From Actinomycetota bacterium (lineage in GTDB: Bacteria > Actinomycetota > Acidimicrobiia > Acidimicrobiales > Ilumatobacteraceae): a stretch of 5,762 nt of DNA. A model generated the notes under the pieces. That model saw nothing but the letters and a program-made list of their open reading frames with translations, was not told the origin of the DNA and ran no database searches. Location: contig WLSJ01000102.1 in assembly GCA_009705865.1 (NCBI GenBank), positions 1-5,762 on the forward strand, written 5' to 3'. Both the position numbers and the translations under genes were made by a program. Every line of letters starts with the position of its first letter. Position 1 is the first letter of the stretch. This document shows positions 1 through 4,845 of the stretch, in pieces.

Positions 1-711
1 CTTTTGGAATGTTGCAGAGTTAAACACAACATTGCCGTGCGTATTGCGTGCACCCTTTGGCGGGCCAGTGGTGCCAGAAGTGTAGGTAAGAAACGCAACT
101 TCATCTGATTGCAACGAGACAGCTGGCGGAACGTTGCCAGCGAATTCTGAAATCAAATTACGCATATCAGATGCATCGGCTGCAATTGATTTTTTGGATC
201 CCTTCAAAATGGTGGGGACCTCACCAACGACATAGTCGATTTCATTTGTGGTAATCACAATGTCAACTGCTGATTTGCCAGAAGCCACCACACCTCGAGC
301 GACATCTTCCCAGAGCGCTTCTTGTGTCACCAAGACACGTGCACCGGAATCAAGAAGCAGCGTTTCCAATTCGCGTTCTTTGTTCATCGGATTCACCGAC
401 ACCATGACGCCACCTGCTTTCCAGGTAGCCAACATGGAAATAACAAACTGTGGAAGATTTTGCATGTACACGGCGAGACGATCTCCGTGTTTGAATCCTC
501 GAGCTAACAACGCGCATGCAAGCGCATCGCTGTGTTTGTCCATTTCGGACAAAGAAATCGGAGTATCGAAATACCAGATCCCCACATTGTTGGGATTGTT
601 GATGCTTGAGTTCTTGAACATGTCAAGAGCAGAAGCAAATGGAGCCTCAATTGTGTGGGGAATTCCCTTGGCGTACAACGCACGCCAAGGGAATTCTGAA
701 TATCCCGACAT
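1..711 (-). CDS. Long-chain fatty-acyl-CoA synthetase / AMP-dependent ligase, N-terminal part (3' end cut by window edge)
   Basis: This enzyme of the ANL superfamily would activate a carboxylic acid with ATP to an acyl-adenylate and transfer it to coenzyme A. The window holds 237 codons, open to base 1, so about 40-45% of a usual 500-560-residue enzyme; the C-terminal domain is outside. The start is ATG at 711 (MSGYSEFPW...), the only sensible one before the upstream gene's stop. Visible family signatures are the N-terminal W-x-x-x-Y-x-x-GIP segment, the run LAVYMQNLPQFV followed by WKAGG and VNPMNKERELE typical of FadD-like ligases, and the ATP-binding loop TSGTTGPPKG at residues 211-220. 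The gene starts 16 bp after the stop of the cyclase gene on the same strand, which suggests co-transcription. No strong Shine-Dalgarno is visible; only GAAG lies nearby. Codons 6-18 form a perfect inverted repeat. Family is certain; acyl chain specificity is not readable. Confidence 0.93.
   Translation of the reverse strand, partial: MSGYSEFPWRALYAKGIPHTIEAPFASALDMFKNSSINNPNNVGIWYFDTPISLSEMDKHSDALACALLARGFKHGDRLAVYMQNLPQFVISMLATWKAGGVMVSVNPMNKERELETLLLDSGARVLVTQEALWEDVARGVVASGKSAVDIVITTNEIDYVVGEVPTILKGSKKSIAADASDMRNLISEFAGNVPPAVSLQSDEVAFLTYTSGTTGPPKGARNTHGNVVFNSATFQK
660..696. repeat. Perfect 15-bp inverted repeat with 7-nt loop inside the acyl-CoA synthetase coding start
   Basis: The left arm GAATTCCCTTGGCGT (660-674) is followed by loop ACAACGC (675-681) and the right arm ACGCCAAGGGAATTC (682-696). 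The arms are exact reverse complements. On the minus strand the hairpin starts 15 nt after the A of the ATG at 711 and covers codons 6-18, which encode residues that still fit the ligase family. There is no T-tract after it in either direction, so it does not look like an intrinsic terminator. It could fold in the mRNA and affect translation, or be chance; function is not known. Confidence 0.9.
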
Positions 712-727
712 CTGTAGTACTTCGTTA

Positions 728-1684
728 TTACTTGATAACAACTGGGTTTACTGGTGCACCTGTTCCGTTGCACACCTTGAGTGGTGCTGCAACATACAAG
801 AAGGTGTACTGGCCATCGCTTGCACAGTCAGCTGCAAGATCATCAAGCCAAGCAATTTCTGTCAGCGTGACACCAAGGTTACGCATGAGAGCGTTGTGCA
901 ATGGAAGAGTGACACCAGACACTGGGTCTGTAGTGACTTCGTTTGCAATGGTGTCTGTAACCAAGTTTGGAATTTCCATTTCATGGAACCACTTCACCAA
1001 TGCATCGCTGTGAGTGAGGCCGGGCTCGATGAAGTCTTTGTAGAACTCAACTGAACCAATCTTGTAGTACTGAGCAATCCAGCCCGTGCGGATCACAAGG
1101 ATGTCGTTCTTTTGAATTTCGCATCCTTGCTTCTTTGCACATGCCTGAAGGTCTTCGTGAGTAAATGTCTCACCAGGAGCAAGGCTTTCTTTACCGCGGA
1201 AGCGTGCCATGTCGAGAAGAATTCCGCGACCAACAACGCCCTTTTCAGCGATAGGAAGAATTGAAGCAAATGCAAGTCCACCAATGGTGGTCTTTGAATC
1301 GCGACCGTTCCAGATTTTGTCGTCGTACCACACGTGTCCGAGAGCGTCGTACTGCGTTGATCCTTGAAGGAAGAACGTCATGTAGTCGTCTGCGTATTGT
1401 GCGCCGCCAGCAAATGCTGGACCTTTACCAGCGTGATAATGACCAGCATCCATCACGTTGATACGTGTTGCGCCTTGGCGGCCTGGCCATACTGGGTCGC
1501 CCTCAGGGTTTGCCATCTTTACTTGCAACGTAAATGTCTTTCCCGACTTAATGCTGCCAGCTGCCTTTGCAACCACTGCAGGTGTGAGATAGTTCAACGA
1601 ACCGACTTCGTCGTCATCGCCCCACTTGCCCCAGTTTTTTGGTGAGTCTTTGAGTAGTTCCTTTACGGAAATTTGTTCTGCCAT
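728..1684 (-). CDS. Cyclase-family (PF04199, KynB-like fold) metal-dependent hydrolase
   Basis: The protein belongs to the cyclase/kynurenine-formamidase fold, whose members hydrolyse amides, lactones or similar bonds with a bound divalent metal. I chose ATG 1684 (318 aa, MAEQISVKEL) because GGGGGA lies 4 nt upstream; an in-frame ATG at 1696 would add MGET (322 aa) but has poorer spacing. Its length fits the larger branch of the family (about 300-340 aa) rather than the roughly 210-aa KynB. In 318-aa numbering the metal-motif region is Q107-G-S-T-Q111-Y-D113-A-L-G-H117, followed by VWYDDKIWNG. The KynB consensus HxGTHxDxPxH therefore keeps Asp113 and His117 but has Gln at the first two His positions. 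H82/H84 and the C-terminal H263-x-x-L...G...E276 pattern are also present. No signal peptide is seen, so it is probably cytoplasmic. It lies upstream of, and probably in an operon with, the acyl-CoA synthetase. Substrate unknown. Confidence 0.88.
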   Translation of the reverse strand: MAEQISVKELLKDSPKNWGKWGDDDEVGSLNYLTPAVVAKAAGSIKSGKTFTLQVKMANPEGDPVWPGRQGATRINVMDAGHYHAGKGPAFAGGAQYADDYMTFFLQGSTQYDALGHVWYDDKIWNGRDSKTTIGGLAFASILPIAEKGVVGRGILLDMARFRGKESLAPGETFTHEDLQACAKKQGCEIQKNDILVIRTGWIAQYYKIGSVEFYKDFIEPGLTHSDALVKWFHEMEIPNLVTDTIANEVTTDPVSGVTLPLHNALMRNLGVTLTEIAWLDDLAADCASDGQYTFLYVAAPLKVCNGTGAPVNPVVIK

Positions 1685-1688
1685 GGTT

Positions 1689-1694
1689 TCCCCC
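1689..1694 (-). promoter_or_regulatory. Ribosome binding site deciding the cyclase start
   Basis: The minus-strand sequence GGGGGA stands 4 nt before ATG 1684. It would lie inside the coding sequence if the upstream ATG at 1696 were used. The same GGGGGA with 4-nt spacing precedes the TTG start of the PRISE-like gene at 3934, which supports reading it as a real site. Confidence 0.5.
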
Positions 1695-1867
1695 ATTGTG
1701 TGAACGGCGCCCCCCCGGACTCCGTAAGTGAAGAGTACACAATCTATTCGGACGCGCTTTCATCGGACTCCGCTGGGAATTGGGCCGCTCCCTTGGTGCT
1801 ATGTTGAGGACATTCGGGGGAACCAAGGCTGGCAACGTGCTGGTATTGGTTGGCCTGTCTCTCATGA

Positions 1868-1881
1868 TGTCCATAAGGACA
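1868..1881. promoter_or_regulatory. Palindrome TGTCCATAAGGACA, candidate operator or leader hairpin
   Basis: Perfect 5-bp arms TGTCC and GGACA flank a 4-nt centre, ending 7 nt before the SMP-30 Shine-Dalgarno. Its place fits a repressor site overlapping the transcription start, or a small hairpin in the leader. The assignment rests on symmetry and position only. Confidence 0.35.
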
Positions 1882-1888
1882 CGTATAT

Positions 1889-1895
1889 AAAGGAG
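1889..1895 (+). promoter_or_regulatory. Ribosome binding site of the SMP-30 gene
   Basis: AAAGGAG lies 5 nt before ATG 1901, an almost ideal Shine-Dalgarno that fixes the start of this gene. Confidence 0.8.
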
Positions 1896-1900
1896 CCGCA

Positions 1901-2824
1901 ATGAGCGTATTTGAAGAAGTGACATCGGGGCTGAAGTTCCCTGAAGGACCTATAGCAATGGATGACGGATCAGTCATTCTCGTGGAGATGTTCGGTCCCC
2001 GCCTGACGCGGGTTCTTCCTGACGGAACCAAGCAAACAATTGCAGAAATTCCTGGTGGCCCGAACGGTGCAGCAATGGGGCCAAACGGTCTTGTCTACGT
2101 CTGCAACAACGGAGCCCGTTTCTTCGAAGCCGAACTAGACGGATTCGCTTTCCCTGCCGGCTCGGGCCCTGACCGCTTCTTCGGTGGACGCATTCAGACC
2201 GTTGACATCAAAACCGGAAAAGTGACAGATCTGTACACCAGCTGCAACGGCGTGCCTTTGACAGCCCCGAACGACCTTGTGTTCGACGAGCACGGTGGCT
2301 TTTACTTCACAGACCACGGGTACCAGCATGACCGCACAGGCACTTTGACCGGAATCTTGTATGCCAAGAACGACGGATCAATGATCAAGGAAATTGTTTT
2401 CCCAGCTCACGATGCAAACGGAATTGGTTTGTCACCAGACGGCAAGAAGCTCTACTGGGCAGAGACATGGAATGGTCGCGTTATGCAACGTGACATCGTT
2501 TCACCAGGAGTTGTTGCTGAAGTCAGCCCAATTGACACAAGCGTCTGCCTCTACGGATTCCCAGGATTCCAATTGCTCGACTCTCTTGCAGTCGACAGCG
2601 CCGGCAACGTGTGTGTCGCAACACTCGTCAACGGCGGAATTACAGTCATCTCACCACAAGGTGAACTTCTTGACTTCTACGGCACAGGTGACATTTTGAC
2701 CACCAACATTTGCTTCGGTGGAAAAGATCTGCAAACCGCATACATCACATTGTCTGGCACAGGCAAGCTTGTAAAGATGCAGTGGAAGCGCCCGGGCCTC
2801 GCCCTTGAATTCCTGAACAAGTAA
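1901..2824 (+). CDS. SMP-30/gluconolactonase/LRE-family beta-propeller protein
   Basis: This is a 307-aa protein of the SMP-30/gluconolactonase family, six-bladed beta-propellers that hydrolyse lactones (sugar lactones in the best-known members) using one divalent metal. The start ATG 1901 has a strong Shine-Dalgarno. Family marks in order are FPEGP with Glu15 (expected metal ligand), GPNGAAMGPNG at 53-63, APNDLVFD with Asn124 (second ligand), FTDHG at 136-140, ANGIGLSPDGKKLYWAE at 172-188, and LDSLAVD with Asp227 (third ligand). All three expected metal ligands are therefore present and the protein should be active. No signal peptide is visible, so it is probably cytoplasmic. It is transcribed away from the cyclase/ligase pair and converges on the PRISE-like reductase. 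A lactonase next to a CoA ligase fits catabolism of a ring compound, but the substrate is not readable and many family members act on unknown compounds. Confidence 0.9.
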   Translation: MSVFEEVTSGLKFPEGPIAMDDGSVILVEMFGPRLTRVLPDGTKQTIAEIPGGPNGAAMGPNGLVYVCNNGARFFEAELDGFAFPAGSGPDRFFGGRIQTVDIKTGKVTDLYTSCNGVPLTAPNDLVFDEHGGFYFTDHGYQHDRTGTLTGILYAKNDGSMIKEIVFPAHDANGIGLSPDGKKLYWAETWNGRVMQRDIVSPGVVAEVSPIDTSVCLYGFPGFQLLDSLAVDSAGNVCVATLVNGGITVISPQGELLDFYGTGDILTTNICFGGKDLQTAYITLSGTGKLVKMQWKRPGLALEFLNK

Positions 2825-2830
2825 TTCTGC

Positions 2831-3934
2831 CTAATTGCGAGCAGGAATCACTTTCCTGTCTTGCAACACTGACAACCAATGACAGAAGGATTCTTCGGTG
2901 TTATATGCACCGGAGAATCCGTGTTGGCGCAGCTTTGCGGTACTTAAGAACGTGTAAGGCGCTAACAAATCAGAGCCATACATAAAGCACATATCGGCGT
3001 AGTGATGCGACTCTCCGCACACTTCTTCAATACTGAGTGGACGAAGGCCGTGTTCTTTCACGATTTCTTGCCACACGCCAGCGTTAGCAGGCAGGAACTC
3101 TGCAAGCGACAATGACGAGTCCTCGCCCACTTCTGCACCGAGCGTTTTAGCCATTGCTGGCCACATTGTGCGCCAATCGAATACTTCGCCGTTGGTGATG
3201 TTGTACGTCTGTCCATGAGACTTTGGCTCAGAGGCAGCCCAACATAGAGCGCTTGCCACCAAGCGAGTATCGACCGCTTCCCAGACCCAACGAGTGCCGC
3301 CGGGAAAAGCAAACGGCATCCCGAGTTTCTTACAGATCGCGGCATACGCCCCAATAACTGGTGGCAAATTCATGACTACTCCGTAGTTCGGGCCAACAAT
3401 CAATTGAGGGCGCCAGATAGTAAATGCGTACCCATATTTGACCGAATTTGCACGAATGTAGTCCTCTTGCAACCAATAGAAATTGGCATGGTTGTCGCGT
3501 GGCGCATCTTCACGTGCAGGAATCGGAATTTCATGCAAGTGCGCACCATATGCCTTCGTACCTTGCAGAACATTGACGTGGCGCAGACCCTTTGCTACTT
3601 CGCTCAACGGATTCATAATGTTTTCCATCATTGAAATGTTTGTCGACATCTGAGCAGGATCACTCCAACCAGGCATGAGGCCTGGCATTTCATACACCGC
3701 CGCGTAGACAACATGTGTCACATCACCCATGTTCTTCATGGCATCGCGACAGGCATCTGCATTCTGCAGATCTAGTGGCAAATGCTGATATTCCCGAGCG
3801 GAATCAACTTCGGGTTTGCGCCGCGACACCGCCACAACGTCCCAACCTTCATTAAGGAATTCGTTCACCGCTGCAGCGCCCACAAGGCCACTTGCACCAA
3901 TCACCATTACTTTGTTTTTGCTACCCATACTCAA
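2831..3934 (-). CDS. PRISE-like atypical SDR (progesterone 5-beta-reductase/iridoid synthase type), NAD(P)H-dependent enone reductase candidate
   Basis: This 367-aa Rossmann-fold protein resembles the progesterone 5-beta-reductase/iridoid synthase-like group, which reduces activated C=C bonds of enones with NADPH. Motifs in order are GASGLVG at 13-19 (dinucleotide loop), AVSRRK at 35-40 (arginines that would favour NADPH), THVVYAAVYE at 73-82, NVLQGTKAYGAHL at 121-133 with Lys127 (expected catalytic lysine), and NFYWLQEDYI at 151-160, the counterpart of the group's NFYYxxED. Here the second Tyr is Trp, leaving Tyr153 as the only candidate catalytic tyrosine. The start is probably TTG 3934 because AGGGGGA lies 4 nt upstream; ATG 3928 (two codons in) is the alternative with 10-nt spacing. 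The gene ends 6 bp from the convergent SMP-30 stop and is divergent from the classical SDR. It would otherwise be annotated as an NAD-dependent epimerase/dehydratase; true substrate unknown. Confidence 0.85.
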   Translation of the reverse strand: MSMGSKNKVMVIGASGLVGAAAVNEFLNEGWDVVAVSRRKPEVDSAREYQHLPLDLQNADACRDAMKNMGDVTHVVYAAVYEMPGLMPGWSDPAQMSTNISMMENIMNPLSEVAKGLRHVNVLQGTKAYGAHLHEIPIPAREDAPRDNHANFYWLQEDYIRANSVKYGYAFTIWRPQLIVGPNYGVVMNLPPVIGAYAAICKKLGMPFAFPGGTRWVWEAVDTRLVASALCWAASEPKSHGQTYNITNGEVFDWRTMWPAMAKTLGAEVGEDSSLSLAEFLPANAGVWQEIVKEHGLRPLSIEEVCGESHHYADMCFMYGSDLLAPYTFLSTAKLRQHGFSGAYNTEESFCHWLSVLQDRKVIPARN

Positions 3935-3938
3935 TCAG

Positions 3939-3945
3939 TCCCCCT
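3939..3945 (-). promoter_or_regulatory. Ribosome binding site of the PRISE-like gene
   Basis: Minus-strand AGGGGGA stands 4 nt before TTG 3934 and 10 nt before ATG 3928. The spacing favours the TTG start, matching the arrangement in front of the cyclase gene. Confidence 0.5.
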
Positions 3946-4026
3946 GTTATTGATGAGCGAATGTACCTCATATTTCATGACCTCCTGACCAAATGACAGA
4001 TCAGGTCTACAGTGATGTCTCACACG
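3946..4026. promoter_or_regulatory. Divergent promoter region between the PRISE-like gene and the classical SDR
   Basis: About 80 bp separate the two ribosome binding sites of genes facing away from each other, so both promoters should lie here. No clear -35/-10 pair is visible. An interrupted inverted repeat CCTGA (3984-3988) / TCAGG (4001-4005) with a 12-nt centre sits in the middle and could bind a dimeric regulator, though 5-bp arms are weak evidence. Confidence 0.35.
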
Positions 4027-4038
4027 AAAAGAGAAGTT

Positions 4039-4788
4039 ATGAGTCGGACAATATTGATAACAGGTGCAGGTTCAGGATTTGGCAAGGGCGCAGCTATCGC
4101 ACTTGCACAGGCCGGACATCATGTCATTGCCACAACCGAAACAGCGGAACAAGCAGCTGCATTATCTGCAGAGGCTCCCCAACTTCAAGTAGAAAAACTT
4201 GACATCACTGATGCGAACGACATTGTTACGGCTCGTGCATGGGATGTCGACGTTCTCATCAATAATGCTGGCTTCGGACAAACCGGGCCGATGTCTGATG
4301 TTCCGATGGATCGTCTGCGTCAAGTTTTTGAAGTCAATGTTTTTGGCACAGTTGCAATTACTCAAGCTGTATTGCCGCGCATGGCTGCTAAGGGTTCAGG
4401 TCGCATCATCATCATGTCGTCCATCGCTGGTGTTCTCGCTGCACCGGGGTTTGGTCCGTATGCAATGACAAAGCACGCACTAGAAGCAATGGGAAAGGCA
4501 ATGCGCGCAGAACTAGCGCCGCAAGGCATCGATGTGTGCCTCATTAATCCAGCCCCCTACAACACGGGGTTCAATGATCGAATGGCTCAATCAATGTGGG
4601 AATGGTTTGACGACTCTTCAATTAACGCACCAGCAGCAGAGATTCACAAGATGGTGGGCCAAATGGTCACCACCAATCAGATGGACCCAATCGAAGTTGT
4701 GAACCGTCTTGTTGAATTAGTCGAAGCCGAAACGACTACCGAAAACAATTTCGTACCCGAGAACATTCGGGAACTTCTCAATTTGTAG
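4039..4788 (+). CDS. Classical short-chain dehydrogenase/reductase (SDR) family oxidoreductase
   Basis: This 249-aa NAD(P)-dependent oxidoreductase would interconvert an alcohol and a carbonyl. I chose ATG 4039 because the Rossmann strand RTILITG begins right after it and AAAGAGA lies 4 nt upstream. In-frame GTG 4012 and ATG 4015 would add 8-9 residues before the Rossmann strand. Motifs in 249-aa numbering are TGAGSGFG at 8-15 (cofactor loop), LDITD at 54-58, NNAG at 75-78, Asn100, Ser128 in MSSIAG, and Tyr141-x-x-x-Lys145 (YAMTK), so the full Asn-Ser-Tyr-Lys tetrad is present. The segment after strand 6 reads NPAPYNTGF, with Ala where the usual PG motif has Gly. No basic residue follows strand 2 (VIATTETAE), which leans towards NAD(H). 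It is divergent from the PRISE-like reductase and may act on a related substrate; the substrate is not readable. Confidence 0.92.
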   Translation: MSRTILITGAGSGFGKGAAIALAQAGHHVIATTETAEQAAALSAEAPQLQVEKLDITDANDIVTARAWDVDVLINNAGFGQTGPMSDVPMDRLRQVFEVNVFGTVAITQAVLPRMAAKGSGRIIIMSSIAGVLAAPGFGPYAMTKHALEAMGKAMRAELAPQGIDVCLINPAPYNTGFNDRMAQSMWEWFDDSSINAPAAEIHKMVGQMVTTNQMDPIEVVNRLVELVEAETTTENNFVPENIRELLNL

Positions 4789-4790
4789 AC

Positions 4791-4836
4791 CGTCACACTG
4801 TGCGTACAGTGGCGACCAGAGCGTCACACCTGTACA
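4791..4836. repeat. Repeated CGTCACAC-TGT element with an inverted repeat, in the gap before trhO
   Basis: CGTCACAC occurs at 4791-4798 and again at 4822-4829, 31 bp apart. Each copy is followed closely by TGT and then by TACA. The first copy overlaps the perfect inverted repeat CACTGT-GCGT-ACAGTG (4796-4811). There is no T-tract after the hairpin, so it is a poor terminator for the SDR. The 31-bp period is about three helical turns, which would suit a protein binding two sites on one DNA face. This is inference. Confidence 0.45.
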
Positions 4837-4838
4837 TT

Positions 4839-4844
4839 TATATT
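4839..4844 (+). promoter_or_regulatory. Possible -10 box for a leaderless trhO transcript
   Basis: TATATT matches a sigma-70 -10 hexamer. Transcription would begin near 4850-4852, right at the GTG at 4850. No good -35 is seen. Support is weak and depends on how the trhO start is read. Confidence 0.25.
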
Positions 4845-4845
4845 C

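Larger units (their letters stand above)
1697..1900. promoter_or_regulatory. Divergent intergenic region between the cyclase and SMP-30 genes
   Basis: This 204-bp stretch must carry the promoters of both the leftward cyclase/acyl-CoA synthetase pair and the rightward SMP-30 gene. I see no convincing -35/-10 pair. It holds the 9-bp odd palindrome CGGACTCCG twice (1716-1724 and 1764-1772, 48 bp apart), a wide inverted repeat CCTTGGT (1791-1797) / ACCAAGG (1822-1828), and the palindrome TGTCCATAAGGACA (1868-1881). A run of seven C lies at 1710-1716. These are candidate operator sites, but no regulator gene is in the window. Confidence 0.5.

Noticed and set aside
248..1054. 268-codon plus-strand open frame across the acyl-CoA synthetase and cyclase genes
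   Set aside because: It lies opposite two well-supported minus-strand genes and its translation shows low-complexity Ser/Thr/Arg-rich sequence without any family motif; it is a shadow frame.
1710..1716. Run of seven C (G on the minus strand) upstream of the cyclase as a phase-variable tract
   Set aside because: Seven bases is short, it lies outside the coding sequence, and no promoter element can be placed around it.
1789..1796. TCCCTTGG shared with an arm of the 660-696 inverted repeat
   Set aside because: An 8-base match between an intergenic site and a coding site about 1.1 kb away can arise by chance; flanking bases do not agree.
1614..2031. Minus-strand open frames of 95-103 codons across the cyclase/SMP-30 intergenic region
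   Set aside because: They overlap the starts of both real genes, have no recognisable domain and no good ribosome binding site.
2842..2858. Hairpin CAGGAA-TCACT-TTCCTG after the SMP-30 stop as an intrinsic terminator
   Set aside because: The stem is only 6 bp, is AT-rich in part, and is followed by TCTTGC rather than a T-run; it also lies in the coding sequence of the convergent gene.
3950..3976. TTGATG ... TATTTC as a promoter for the classical SDR
   Set aside because: The spacing is only 15 bp and the -10 match is poor, so it is no better than chance in this AT-richer gap.
4796..4811. CACTGT-GCGT-ACAGTG as an intrinsic terminator of the SDR gene
   Set aside because: The 6-bp stem is followed by GCGACCAGAG, with no T-tract; kept only as part of a repeat.
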